Both the position numbers and the translations under genes were made by a program. Under the pieces are notes generated by a model that was given only the letters and a program-made list of their open reading frames with translations, was not told the origin of the DNA and did not search any database. Below are positions 1 through 9,277 of a stretch of DNA of 20,573 nt, piece after piece (within the stretch, counting starts at the first letter, position 1; every line of letters starts with the position of its first letter). Source of the DNA: Cognatazoarcus sp050303815 (GTDB lineage Bacteria; Pseudomonadota; Gammaproteobacteria; Burkholderiales; Rhodocyclaceae); assembly GCA_050303815.1 (NCBI GenBank), contig JBNLCM010000013.1:1-20573 (forward strand). Reading direction: 5' to 3'.

Positions 1-297
1 ATTGCTCGCTATGCATGGTGGGTAGGGCCTGGCAGGGTGGCCCATCGCGACTCTCTCGCTCCAGCTTGCCCCTCCATCTGCTCCCCCAATACCGAACCCC
101 AACCGAACCCCTTGCCGACCATCGCCCGCTACCCCACGCCGGGATGCCCATGTATTGATCTCCCTCAGGTCCTGCCGTAGACAAGCCGTTAGCATGGTGT
201 GACCGACCTCGATGGGTCAGTCGGCGGGGCACGATGGCGGTTGCTGCAGAAGGGGATGCTTCAGGGGTCCGGTTAGCGATCCCCGGGCCGTGAACGC
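1..297. other. Gene-free left edge
   Basis: No frame here looks coding on either strand. The stretch lies downstream of the tRNA-Asn terminator. A possible FNR/ANR-like half-site is seen at 155-168: a perfect TTGAT, a four-base gap, then CTCAG, where ATCAA would be the consensus. An imperfect inverted repeat (GACCGACC at 201-208, GGTCAGTC at 214-221) is also present. No repeat of the tRNA 3' end was found, so there is no direct sign of an integrated element in this part. Confidence 0.5.
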
Positions 298-323
298 AAA
301 AAAGCCCAACCATCTGGCTGGGC
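298..323 (-). terminator. Rho-independent terminator of tRNA-Asn
   Basis: Read on the minus strand, an 8-bp stem (GCCCAGCC / GGTTGGGC, four-base loop AGAT) is followed at once by a run of six T. The stem is complete in the minus-strand RNA because one pair is a G-U wobble; on the plus strand the same position is an A-C mismatch. This favours termination of minus-strand transcripts. It lies 15 bases past the CCA end of the tRNA. Confidence 0.9.
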
Positions 324-337
324 CTCTTGCGGTATCT

Positions 338-413
338 TGGCTCCCCGACCTGGGCTCGAACCAGGGACCTGCGGATTAACAGTCCGTCGCTCTACCGACT
401 GAGCTATCGGGGA
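338..413 (-). tRNA. tRNA-Asn (anticodon GTT)
   Basis: This is a 76-nt tRNA with an encoded 3' CCA (TGG at 338-340 on the plus strand). The acceptor stem pairs TCCCCGA at the 5' end with TCGGGGA at the 3' end. The D-loop arm (AGCTCAGTCGGTAGAGC) and T-arm (GGTTCGAGCCC) follow the canonical pattern. The anticodon falls exactly at tRNA positions 34-36 (plus-strand 380-378) and reads GTT, which decodes AAC/AAU. It is a single tRNA with its own promoter and terminator, not part of a tRNA cluster within this window. Confidence 0.98.
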
Positions 414-421
414 TCAAAGAA

Positions 422-456
422 GCGCGCATTATAGGTAGCGTTTCTGGATCGGTCAA
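422..456 (-). promoter_or_regulatory. Sigma-70 promoter of tRNA-Asn with GC discriminator
   Basis: On the minus strand, a -35 box TTGACC (456-451) and a perfect -10 box TATAAT (433-428) are separated by the ideal 17 bases. The -10 is followed immediately by GCGCGC (427-422). A GC-rich discriminator after the -10 is the known hallmark of stable-RNA promoters under stringent (ppGpp/DksA) control, so that mode of regulation is inferred here. Confidence 0.9.
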
Positions 457-516
457 CAAACCAAAGGGCGAATTTTGAGCGACAATGCGCTCGTGACTTC
501 TTGGCGGTGATTGGGG

Positions 517-2310
517 ATGGCGCTCTTCACGGATGACTCCGTTCTGGTACGCACTGACGAGGGCGAGGCCGCCGCGCGGCAGCCCCGGCGTGTTGCTTCC
601 AATCGCGCGCGGGCGGCCTTGCTGTTGCTCGATGGGCAGCTGGCCGTTGGCGAGATGAAGCGCCGTTTCGGCGAATCGCTCGAGGTCGAGGATGCGCTGA
701 TGGAGTTGCTGCGCGACGGACTGGCGGTCGACCGGGACGACGCGGTGACGGACCTGGAGGAAGAACTCCCGGCCGTCGAGGAGATGGTGCAGCCTGACGA
801 ACCGCCGACCGAGATGCCGGCGGATCCCCACGTGTCGCTGCCACCGGGTTTCGTGCTGGCGAACCGGCCGACACCGGCCCGGCCGCCCGATACCGAACTG
901 CCGGAAGATGTCGCGCCGGCCGACCTGCCGCCGGAGCGTTATTCATCTAAGGACGGGCGGCTCGAGCCCGAGCTCGATATCGACGAGGCCATCACGGCGG
1001 CCTACGCCGACGCCAGCACCGAGGGTCTGGTGCGCGAGGTCAAGGAGCCGCCCCGGCTGACCCTGTTGCTGGATCGGCTGCGGTTCCACGTGACACGGAT
1101 GTTCCGTGGTGCCGTGGCGCTGGTGGTGGCGGGCGTGATCGGGCTGTTCCTTGTGCTCCTGTGGAACGCGCCGGAGTGGTTCCGCGACGGCATCGAGGGC
1201 CGGCTGCGGACCGTGATGGGCGCCGACGTGGCCATCGGCAGCCTGGGGCCGGCCTGGAACGACGGGCCGGCGCTGTCGCTCGAATCGGTGACGATGGGCG
1301 CGGCGGGCACGTCGATCGACATGATCGAGGTCAAGCCGGACTGGTACGCGCTGTGGCGCAAGGGCACGCTGGCCATCGGTGCGCGGGTGCAGGGCGTCTC
1401 CGGCAAGCCGACCGAGGTGGCAGAGCTCTTCAACCGGGCGGATTTTTCCACCGTGTCCCTCCTCCGGTTCGTGGTCGAGGGCCTTACCGTGCGCTTTACC
1501 GAGGGCCATGCCATGACCCTGTCCGGACACGGTGAGGTGGAGTATGGAGCCCTGCAGCGTCTGGTGCTGCGGGCGGACAATCGAGGCATCGAGTACCGCC
1601 TGCCCATGCCATTGTCGTTTCCGATCGAGCTGACCGGCACAGCCAACGACTGGGCGCCGCCGTTCCTGGATGGGTTGAAGCTGGAGTCGCTCCAGTTCGA
1701 GGGCTTGCTCTACGACGAGGGCCTGCAGGTCGTGTCCCTGGGCGGCGCCATGCACGGCGGCCGCTACGGCGGCAGCATGGATTTCAACTGGGCGCAGGCG
1801 CCGGTCACGATGGCGGGAGACTTCCTGCTCGAGGGCGTGCGCCTCGAGCGGTTGATCCCCGCGATTCGCAATGCGGGCGACCTGGAAGGCGGCATGTCCG
1901 GCACGGTCAAACTGAAATCCGAGGCGCCGACGTTTGCGGGCCTGTCCGACGGCGCCGAGCTGGCAGGCGAGGTCGAGATCGACCACGGCCGCTTCGGTGG
2001 GCTCGATGTGGGCGCGATCATGCGCGAGCGGGGCACGGGGCTGGTGCAGGGCGGGGCGACGCGCTTCGATTCCATGCGGGTCGACCTGCGCATGAACATG
2101 AAGGACAGGGACGTCAAGGCGTCGATTCGCCGCTTTGTCGCCGGCAACCTGCACGTGGGCGGGGGCTTGCTGATCAAGCGGGACGACGCGCTGGCCGGGC
2201 GGCTCACCACCACCCTTGCTGCGGGTGAGCGGCGGGTGTCGCTGCCGGTGGTGGTGTCGGGTACGCTCGGTGCCCCGGCACTGCGGCTGGCCCCCGATGC
2301 CGTTCGCTGA
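517..2310 (+). CDS. Winged-helix-like/AsmA-like single-pass membrane protein
   Basis: This is an uncharacterised protein of 597 residues. Residues about 30-72 are rich in Leu and acidic residues. They resemble the small winged-helix-like module (LLLLDGQ at 34-40, then a helix ending in LRDGLAV) that I recall at the N-terminus of various betaproteobacterial regulatory proteins. Residues 76-180 form an acidic, proline-rich, probably disordered linker. A single hydrophobic span at 198-217 should cross the inner membrane. The rest (222-597) looks like AsmA/TamB-family periplasmic sequence, with repeated short beta strands and a C-terminal pattern of the type LPVVVSGTLGAPALRL. AsmA-like proteins are linked to envelope biogenesis and lipid transport; that role is only inferred here. 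ATG at 517 is chosen over TTG at 511 because GGCGGTG at 503-509 gives a usable ribosome site. The gene converges on recJ, with 15 bases between the stops. Confidence 0.75.
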   Translation: MALFTDDSVLVRTDEGEAAARQPRRVASNRARAALLLLDGQLAVGEMKRRFGESLEVEDALMELLRDGLAVDRDDAVTDLEEELPAVEEMVQPDEPPTEMPADPHVSLPPGFVLANRPTPARPPDTELPEDVAPADLPPERYSSKDGRLEPELDIDEAITAAYADASTEGLVREVKEPPRLTLLLDRLRFHVTRMFRGAVALVVAGVIGLFLVLLWNAPEWFRDGIEGRLRTVMGADVAIGSLGPAWNDGPALSLESVTMGAAGTSIDMIEVKPDWYALWRKGTLAIGARVQGVSGKPTEVAELFNRADFSTVSLLRFVVEGLTVRFTEGHAMTLSGHGEVEYGALQRLVLRADNRGIEYRLPMPLSFPIELTGTANDWAPPFLDGLKLESLQFEGLLYDEGLQVVSLGGAMHGGRYGGSMDFNWAQAPVTMAGDFLLEGVRLERLIPAIRNAGDLEGGMSGTVKLKSEAPTFAGLSDGAELAGEVEIDHGRFGGLDVGAIMRERGTGLVQGGATRFDSMRVDLRMNMKDRDVKASIRRFVAGNLHVGGGLLIKRDDALAGRLTTTLAAGERRVSLPVVVSGTLGAPALRLAPDAVR

Positions 2311-2325
2311 AGGCTATCGCCCGGC

Positions 2326-4017
2326 TCAGGCCGGCTCGAAGTAGTCGATCATCAGCTGGACCGAGCTGCGCCCGTTGAATTCGTTTACCGACAGCCGATA
2401 GGCGGCCCGGATCGACCGTGGCGCCGTATCGGCATGGTTGAAGCGGATGGCATCGAAGCGGGCGTTGCCCTTGCGCAGGGCCAGCTTCAGGTGGCGGTCC
2501 TTCAGCAGGCGCTGGTTTTCCACTTCGAACACGTCGTCGAACACGGGGCCAGGAAAGCCTTGGCCCCAGATCTCGCCCTCGAGCCGCTGGGCCGAGGCAA
2601 GGGTCATATAGCCGGGGTCCAGGGGCCCGTCGCTGTCGATGCAGCGTTCCGGCGGCGTTTCGCCCACCCAGTCGCGTACGACGGCCTCGAACGCGGCCGA
2701 GAACCGCGCCAGGTCGGCCTCGGCGATGGTCAGGCCGGCGGCCATCGCGTGCCCGCCAAAGCGCAGGATCAGCCCGGGCTCCCGTTTGGTGACAAGGTCC
2801 AGTGCGTCCCGCAGGTGAATGCCTTCGATTGATCGGCCCGAGCCCTTCAGCTCGCCCTCGTTGCCCCGCGCGAAGGCGATCGTCGGCCGGTGCCAGCGCT
2901 CCTTGATGCGGCCGGCAAGGATGCCGATCACGCCCTGGTGCCACTCGGGCTCGAAGAGTGACAGCGTGGCGCGGGTGCCGGCCTCGAGCGACTCGATGGC
3001 GAGCAGGGCTTCGGCTTGCATGTCGGCTTCGATGGCCCGTCGCTCGCGGTTGAGGCCGTCGAGCTCGCGGGCGATGTTCAGTGCGCGGGCCATGTCGTCG
3101 GTGGCGAGGCACTCGATGCCGAGCGACATGTCGGCCAGCCGACCGGCGGCATTGAGACGCGGGCCAAGGGCGAATCCCATGTCGAAGGTCGTGGCTCGCT
3201 CGGGTTCGCGGCCCGCAACAGAAAACAGGGCGCGGATGCCGGGCTGGACGCGTCCGGCGCGCATGCGCTGCAGCCCCTGGGAGACCAGGATGCGATTGTT
3301 CCGATCCAGGCTGACCACGTCGGCCACCGTGCCCAGCGCCACCAGATCGAGGAGTTCGCCCAGGTTGGGCTCGGGTCGATCGGCAAAGGCGCCGCGGGTG
3401 CGCAACTCGGCCCGCAGGGCGAGCATCACGTAGAACATCACGCCCACGCCCGCGATCGCCTTGCTGGGGAAGGTGCAGCCGGGCTGGTTGGGGTTCACGA
3501 TCACGTCGGCGTCAGGCAGTTCGTCGCCGGGCAGGTGGTGGTCGGTGATGACCGTGGCGATGCCGGCTTCACGGGCTGCGGCGACGCCTTCCACGCTCGC
3601 GATGCCATTGTCGACGGTGATCAGCACCTCCGGCTCGAGGCCGGCTGCCAGCTCGACGATGGCCGGCGTGAGGCCGTAACCGTACTCGAAGCGGTTCGGC
3701 ACCAGGTAGGCCACCTGGGCTCCGAAAGCCCGGAGTGCGCGCAGGCCGACGGCGCACGCGGTGGCGCCGTCGCAATCGTAGTCGGCGACGATCAGCAGGC
3801 GCGCTTCGGCTTCGATGGCGTCGGCGAGCAGGCTGGCCGCCTCGGCGGCACCCTTCAGGCGATCGGGAGGCAGGAGTCCGCGCAGGCCGTAGTCGAGGTC
3901 GGCGCGGGCCGATACGCCGCGCGCGCAGAAGATGCGTGCGAGGAGCGGGTCGACACCGCAGTCGATCAGGTTCTGGACGCGGGCCGGCGGCGCGGGGCGA
4001 CGTTGGATGCGGGTCAT
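2326..4017 (-). CDS. recJ: Single-stranded-DNA-specific exonuclease RecJ
   Basis: RecJ is the 5'-3' single-strand DNA exonuclease used in RecF-pathway recombination, mismatch repair and base excision repair. The 563 residues match the usual length (about 577 in E. coli). The DHH-family metal-binding motifs are visible: DYDCDG at 80-85, TVDNG at 134-138, and TDHH at 158-161, where the two histidines give the family its name. The DHHA1-domain motif FGGHAMAAG lies near residue 420. An RPS/OB-like substrate-binding tail completes the protein. ATG at 4017 is used because it overlaps the stop of the upstream RpfE-type gene as ATGA, a classic sign of translational coupling; frames further upstream would run deep into that gene. 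Nothing is truncated and all key residues seen are intact. Confidence 0.97.
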   Translation of the reverse strand: MTRIQRRPAPPARVQNLIDCGVDPLLARIFCARGVSARADLDYGLRGLLPPDRLKGAAEAASLLADAIEAEARLLIVADYDCDGATACAVGLRALRAFGAQVAYLVPNRFEYGYGLTPAIVELAAGLEPEVLITVDNGIASVEGVAAAREAGIATVITDHHLPGDELPDADVIVNPNQPGCTFPSKAIAGVGVMFYVMLALRAELRTRGAFADRPEPNLGELLDLVALGTVADVVSLDRNNRILVSQGLQRMRAGRVQPGIRALFSVAGREPERATTFDMGFALGPRLNAAGRLADMSLGIECLATDDMARALNIARELDGLNRERRAIEADMQAEALLAIESLEAGTRATLSLFEPEWHQGVIGILAGRIKERWHRPTIAFARGNEGELKGSGRSIEGIHLRDALDLVTKREPGLILRFGGHAMAAGLTIAEADLARFSAAFEAVVRDWVGETPPERCIDSDGPLDPGYMTLASAQRLEGEIWGQGFPGPVFDDVFEVENQRLLKDRHLKLALRKGNARFDAIRFNHADTAPRSIRAAYRLSVNEFNGRSSVQLMIDYFEPA

Positions 4018-5030
4018 GGGGTCTGTTGTCGGATCAGGTCGATCAGGGGGCGAGGCCGCTTCCAGAAGGGCCACAGGCGGGGGCGATCGAGGCGCAGGGC
4101 AAGGGTTGCCCGGTCGCCGGGCGCGAGCAGGTCGATGCCTGTGAGCCGCCCTGCCTTCAGGGCGACCAGGGCAGGGGCGATCCAGTGAGCGTCCAGGTGG
4201 GCCATGGCGCCTTGCCAGCCGAGCAGGTCAAGCTGGCGGGTGGCGTGGCCGGCGCGGTCGTCGCACACCAGCGCATCGCGGCCGCTGGCCAGCACGTCTT
4301 CCGCCGTCGTGGCTTCGGTCGTCAGTCCGGCCGCGGCCGCCAGGCCGTCGAGGAGGGGGGCATCGCCCACGATTCGAGCCGCGGGCGCGGTGGCCGCAGC
4401 CAGCGGCAGGCCATGCCCCCAGGGCCAGAGGCTGTTGATGGTCTGCCGCCCCTCCACCTCGCGTGCCTGATTGACCGGATGGGCGTGGAGCCACACCTGG
4501 GTTTCATTGATGAGGCGGTGCCAGTGTCGGGCGTCTTCGCCCTCGGGCATGAACATCGGCACCGGTCGGCCGATCACGTCGGCGAGGGGCGTGAAGTGCG
4601 CCCTGGGGGGCGTGTCGACATCGAGATACCAACAGGTCGCGTCGCCGAGCGTGAAGTGGCCGATGTCCGGAAAGGTCTCGTTCAGGCCGGCCACCAGCTG
4701 CACGGCTTCATCGGCAGTGATCTCGAGCGATTCGCCGTCGACCAGCAGCAGGTGGTCCCGCGTGAAGCGCAGGCCGACCGGATCGGCGCACAGGCGATTG
4801 GCTGGCGCCCGCTCGCCGGTTTGCCCGAGGTAGCGCAAGGCCGCGGGCGCGGTGGCCTCGTCGAGGCCAAACAGGCGGGTGAGGCTCGCCCCGGCATTGG
4901 CGCCCGGCGCGAGGGTTGGGCTGGCCAGTCCGAGCAGGCGTTCGAGCGCGGGCGCCTTGAGCCCCTCGCAGGGGGCCTGGGTCTGCAGGCCGGGCCAGAG
5001 CAGGCCGGGAAAGAAGAGCTGGAGTCGCAT
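4014..5030 (-). CDS. RpfE-type protein upstream of recJ
   Basis: This 338-residue soluble protein belongs, by memory of the family, to a group annotated 'regulatory protein RpfE'. That name comes from the Xanthomonas rpf cluster, where rpfE also sits directly upstream of recJ. Some databases call homologues phosphoglycerate-mutase-like, but I see no clear alkaline-phosphatase-fold metal motif that would prove this. Recognisable parts are the N-terminus MRLQLFFPGLLWPG, the central WLHAHPVNQAREVEGR region, and NSLWPWGHG near residue 200. No signal peptide or membrane span is seen. The start at 5030 matches this typical N-terminus, although the ribosome site is weak. Its stop overlaps the recJ start by four bases, so the two are cotranscribed. 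The molecular function is unknown. Confidence 0.7.
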   Translation of the reverse strand: MRLQLFFPGLLWPGLQTQAPCEGLKAPALERLLGLASPTLAPGANAGASLTRLFGLDEATAPAALRYLGQTGERAPANRLCADPVGLRFTRDHLLLVDGESLEITADEAVQLVAGLNETFPDIGHFTLGDATCWYLDVDTPPRAHFTPLADVIGRPVPMFMPEGEDARHWHRLINETQVWLHAHPVNQAREVEGRQTINSLWPWGHGLPLAAATAPAARIVGDAPLLDGLAAAAGLTTEATTAEDVLASGRDALVCDDRAGHATRQLDLLGWQGAMAHLDAHWIAPALVALKAGRLTGIDLLAPGDRATLALRLDRPRLWPFWKRPRPLIDLIRQQTP

Positions 5031-5194
5031 CGGCTGGGGTTCCGGAAGGGCTCCGATGCTATCACGGTGCCTATCGGCCTCGCGCCGCCGGCTGGCGGGA
5101 CGGCGGCCGCGTGAAGCGCGCACTCCACAGGGGTTCGCCAGCCGCTTGAGGCACAATAGCGGCCTTTGCTCCGGCACCCGGGTCGCACCTTCCC

Positions 5195-6440
5195 ATGCGC
5201 TACGAATGGCTGGTCGGTCTGCGCTACACACGCTCGCGCAAGCGGGCGCAGGGTCGCAACCGCTTCATCTCCTTCATTTCGATGGTCTCCATGCTTGGCA
5301 TCGCGCTGGGCGTGGCGGCGCTGATCACCGTGTTGTCCGTCATGAACGGCTTCCAGGATGAATTGCGCAGCCGCATCCTCGGGGTGGCCTCCCACGCCGA
5401 GGTGATGGGATTCGGCAGTGACCTGTCCGACTGGCAGCAGGTGGCGGAGGTGGTCCGCGCCAATCCGGAAGTGCTTGCGGCGGCGCCCTACGTGCAGGCC
5501 CAGGGCATGCTGTCGCTCGATGACGCGGTGCGCGGCACCCTGGTGCGCGGCATCCTGCCGGCCGACGAAGAGCGGGTGGCCGACTTCGCCCGCTACATGA
5601 AGCTGGGCCGGCTGGACGACCTCCAGCCCGGCGAGTTCGGCATCGTTCTCGGCCTCGAGCTGGCGCACGCCTTGCGCGCCCAGGTGGGGGAGAAGGTCAC
5701 GCTGATCGCCCCCCAGGGCATGGTCACGCCGGCGGCCGTGCTGCCGCGCCTGAAGCAGTTCCGGGTGGTGGGGATCTTCGAGGCGGGCATGTACGAGTTC
5801 GACTCGGGGCTGGCGCTGATCCACATGGCCGATGCACAGGTGCTCTACCGCATGGGTGAGGATGTCTCGGGCGTGCGCCTCAAGGTGGCCGACCTCTTCG
5901 ACGCGCCACGGGTCGCGCGCGAGCTGGCGGGCGAGTTCCGGGGGCGGGTTGCGATCCGCGACTGGACCATGAGCCACGCCAACTTCTTCCGAGCCGTGGC
6001 GCTGGAGAAGAAGATGATGGCGATCATCCTGTTCCTGATCGTTGCCGTGGCCGCCTTCAACATCGTTTCTACGCTGGTCATGGCGGTGCAGGAAAAGTAC
6101 GCCGACATTGCGATCCTGCGCACCCTGGGTGCTTCACCGGGCTCGATCATGGCCATCTTCATCCTTCAGGGCACCATCATCGGCCTCGTCGGCCTGCTGG
6201 TCGGGACGGCCGGTGGCATCGCGCTGGCGACCCACCTCGACGTCGTCATCCCGGCCCTCGAGAACGTGCTGGGGACGACGCTGTGGAACAAGGAGGTCTA
6301 CTACATCACCGAGATGCCTTCGACCGTGCTGGCGAGCGATGTGTGGACCATCGTCTCGGTGTCCTTCGCGCTGACCCTGCTGGCGGCGATCTATCCCAGC
6401 TGGCGCGCGTCCCGGGTCAATCCGGCGGAGGCCCTGCGCT

Positions 6441-6448
<8 letters not shown>
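5195..6448 (+). CDS. lolC: Lipoprotein-releasing ABC transporter permease LolC/E
   Basis: This is the inner-membrane permease of the Lol system, which extracts outer-membrane lipoproteins and hands them to the chaperone LolA. At 417 residues it is full length. The topology is the expected FtsX/MacB type: one membrane span near 27-49, a large periplasmic domain at about 50-270, then three spans near 273-296, 318-346 and 383-404. The N-terminus (YEWLVGLRYTRSR, then NRFISFIS) is diagnostic of the LolC/LolE family, and the C-terminus ends SWRASRVNPAEALRYE. lolD follows with an 8-base overlap, so the two are one operon. Only one permease gene is present at this locus. Many bacteria outside the enterics use a single permease as a homodimer (called LolF), which may apply here. 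A CACAAT hexamer at 5152-5157 could be a -10, but I see no convincing -35. Confidence 0.95.
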
Positions 6449-7121
<673 letters not shown>

Positions 7122-7189
7122 GCCCGCAGGGTTCCGTAAATCCACGTAATACAAAGGAAATACGCGGGATGCCGCACATCGGCAATCGA

Positions 7190-7216
7190 TAAAGTTTGTC
7201 GCCAATCAACCGTTCG
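7190..7216 (+). promoter_or_regulatory. Possible sigma-28 promoter of chemoreceptor gene
   Basis: TAAAGTTT at 7190-7197 is a perfect match to the sigma-28 (FliA) -35 consensus. After exactly 11 bases comes ACCGTTCG (7209-7216), which matches only 4 of 8 positions of GCCGATAA. Transcription would start near 7223, about 20 bases before the Shine-Dalgarno at 7244. Motility sigma control is usual for chemoreceptor genes, which supports the idea; the weak -10 argues against it. Confidence 0.4.
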
Positions 7217-7255
7217 AGCGGGCTCCAACCTACTCACTCGCGACGGGAGATTGCA

Positions 7256-9277
7256 GTGAAGCGCCTCTTTTCTCCGGCCATCGCCATACTCAATCGGCTT
7301 GGCTATCGCGCCAAGTTCATGACTGTTCTCGCCCTGGCGTCCGCCGTCGGGCTCGTCATGGTTGGTCAGCTGTTCATCCAGCTCAGCAACCAGATCCAAT
7401 TCACGGCGCAGGAGCAGCGGGGCATCGCGAGCTATCCGGCGGCCATTCGCGTATTGACGCTGATGCAGCAGCACCGTGGCCTCACCGCGGGTCTCCTCGG
7501 TGGCAGCAGCCAGCTCGCGCCCAAGGTGGACGACAAGGCCCGGGCGCTTGAGGCGGCGGTGGCCGACTTCGATGCGACGCTGGCCGGCCCTGCCGCAGGC
7601 TTGGGACTGGATACGAAGTGGCAGGGCCTCAAGGGGCAGTGGGCGGCCCTTAGAGACCGGGGGCGCTCGCTGGGGCAGGCTGAAAACTTCCGCACCCACA
7701 CGGTGATGGTCGAAGGCATGCTGTCCCTGATCCTCGACCTGGGGGACGCCGCCAATCTGTCGCTCGACCCCGAGGCCGCCTCCTACAACCTGATCGAACC
7801 GATGCTGCGAAGCATTCCCGAAGCGACCGAGCGACTCGGTCGGCTGAGGGGCAAGGGGACAGGGATCGTCGCGAAGGGCGTTGTCAGTGCGGCGGACCAC
7901 GATGCCCTCGTGGCGCAACTGGCCGAGCTTGGGGTGACGGCGAGCGCCCTCGACGACCGGGTGCAGCGGGCGGCCAGCCACAGCGCGCAGGTCGAATCGC
8001 TGCGGATCGCCCGCGACGAGATCGCCGCGGCCATCGGCGGCTTCCGCAAGACCGCCACAGAACAGATCGTCGATGCCCGATTCTCGATTGCGCCGGCCGA
8101 ATTCTTCGCCGCCGGAACCGGTGCCATCGATGTGGTGCTGAAGCATCTTGACACCACCTTTGTGCCGACCGTCAGCCAGCTGCTCGAGGCGCGGATGAGT
8201 CGCCTGAAGCAGGTCCGACTGGTCGAAGTCGGCGTCGCCACCGCCATGCTCGCCTTCCTGGGCTACATCATGCTCGGCATGTACTTTGCCATCGTGTCCT
8301 CGGTCCACCAGATGACGGCCGCGGCGCGCCAGCTGGCGCAGGGCGACTACACCACGCGGGTCGAGCTGGATGCGCAGGACGAACTCGGCGAGGTCGCGCG
8401 GCAGTTCAACGCAATGACCGAGAGCCTCGGCGGACTGGTGCGCGAGATCAAGCAGCGCGCGGCCGAACTCACCGAGGCCGCCCAGCACCTGACCGGCGCC
8501 AGCGCGGCCATCTCGGACAGCTCGGAAAGCCAGAGCGAGGCGGCCACGAGCATGGCCGCTGCGATCCAGCAGATGACCGTGAGCATTGGGGAGATCTCCC
8601 GCCACGCGGCCGATGCGGCGACCCGTTCCGAAACCTCCGGCCGCCTGTCCGACGAGGGGGGCGAGCTGGCGCGGCGCACGGTGGGCGAGATGGAGCGCAT
8701 CGCCGACGTGGTCGGCCGGTCCGCCGAGGTCATCGAGAGGCTCGGCGCCCAGTCGAGCGAGATCAGCAACATCGTCAACACCATCCGCGAGATCGCCGAC
8801 CAGACCAACCTGTTGGCGCTCAATGCGGCCATCGAAGCCGCCCGCGCGGGCGAGAGCGGCCGTGGCTTCGCCGTGGTGGCCGACGAGGTGCGCAAGCTGG
8901 CCGAGCGCACGGCGAGCGCCACCGGCGAGATCACCGGCATGGTCAGTGCGATCCAGAAGGGGACCGAAGAGGCCGTCGAGACCATGTCGCGCGGTGTTGA
9001 GCGGGTGCGTGAAGGGGTGGAGTTGAGCGGCCAGTCTGGCAACGCCATGTCGCAGATCAGTGACAGCGCCGGACAGGTCGTGGCTTCGGTGCGGGACATC
9101 AACCTCGCCCTGCAGGAGCAGGGCAGCGTCAGTACCGACATCGCGCGCAACGTCGAGGAGATCGCGCGGATGGCCGAGGAGAACAACGCCTCGGTGAAGT
9201 CCACCGCGGTGACTGCCCGCCGCCTGCAGGATGTGGCGGTCGCGTTGCAGGATCAGGTGGCGCGATTCCGTGTCTGA
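7256..9277 (+). CDS. Methyl-accepting chemotaxis protein, NIT-like sensor
   Basis: This is a transmembrane chemoreceptor of 673 residues that would signal to CheW/CheA. One membrane span lies near residues 21-43. A long helical periplasmic domain (about 45-320) contains a QQHRGLTAG motif near residue 70, which resembles the nitrate/nitrite-sensing (NIT) domain signature; the ligand is not known. The second span is near 322-346, and a HAMP domain follows (about 347-400, ending GEVARQFNAMTESL). The cytoplasmic signalling tip (about 512-552; LLALNAAIEAARAGE then FAVVADEVRKLAERT) is fully conserved. There is no NWETF-like CheR-docking pentapeptide; the C-terminus ends DQVARFRV. The GTG at 7256 is chosen because GGGAGA (7244-7249) sits six bases upstream, whereas an in-frame TTG at 7196 lacks a ribosome site. 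The 3' end overlaps the convergent DUF2062 gene by 25 bases. Confidence 0.93.
   Translation: MKRLFSPAIAILNRLGYRAKFMTVLALASAVGLVMVGQLFIQLSNQIQFTAQEQRGIASYPAAIRVLTLMQQHRGLTAGLLGGSSQLAPKVDDKARALEAAVADFDATLAGPAAGLGLDTKWQGLKGQWAALRDRGRSLGQAENFRTHTVMVEGMLSLILDLGDAANLSLDPEAASYNLIEPMLRSIPEATERLGRLRGKGTGIVAKGVVSAADHDALVAQLAELGVTASALDDRVQRAASHSAQVESLRIARDEIAAAIGGFRKTATEQIVDARFSIAPAEFFAAGTGAIDVVLKHLDTTFVPTVSQLLEARMSRLKQVRLVEVGVATAMLAFLGYIMLGMYFAIVSSVHQMTAAARQLAQGDYTTRVELDAQDELGEVARQFNAMTESLGGLVREIKQRAAELTEAAQHLTGASAAISDSSESQSEAATSMAAAIQQMTVSIGEISRHAADAATRSETSGRLSDEGGELARRTVGEMERIADVVGRSAEVIERLGAQSSEISNIVNTIREIADQTNLLALNAAIEAARAGESGRGFAVVADEVRKLAERTASATGEITGMVSAIQKGTEEAVETMSRGVERVREGVELSGQSGNAMSQISDSAGQVVASVRDINLALQEQGSVSTDIARNVEEIARMAEENNASVKSTAVTARRLQDVAVALQDQVARFRV

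Noticed and set aside
1..151. Minus-strand open frame from ATG 151 with GGGAG upstream, running off the left edge
   Set aside because: Its product is a low-complexity Gly/Arg/Trp/Ser-rich string with no recognisable pattern, and 50 open codons are expected by chance in GC-rich DNA.
338..413. tRNA-Asn as an attachment site for an integrated element
   Set aside because: No repeat of the tRNA 3' end, integrase or phage-like gene was found in the window.
943..2154. Minus-strand open frame of about 400 codons opposite the AsmA-like gene
   Set aside because: The product is His/Gln/Arg-rich with no domain pattern. The plus-strand frame has a membrane span and AsmA-like periodicity, so it is the real gene.
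5056..5064. TAGCAT preceded by TG on the minus strand as a promoter for the RpfE-type gene
   Set aside because: Only 4 of 6 positions match the -10 and there is no -35 at the right distance.
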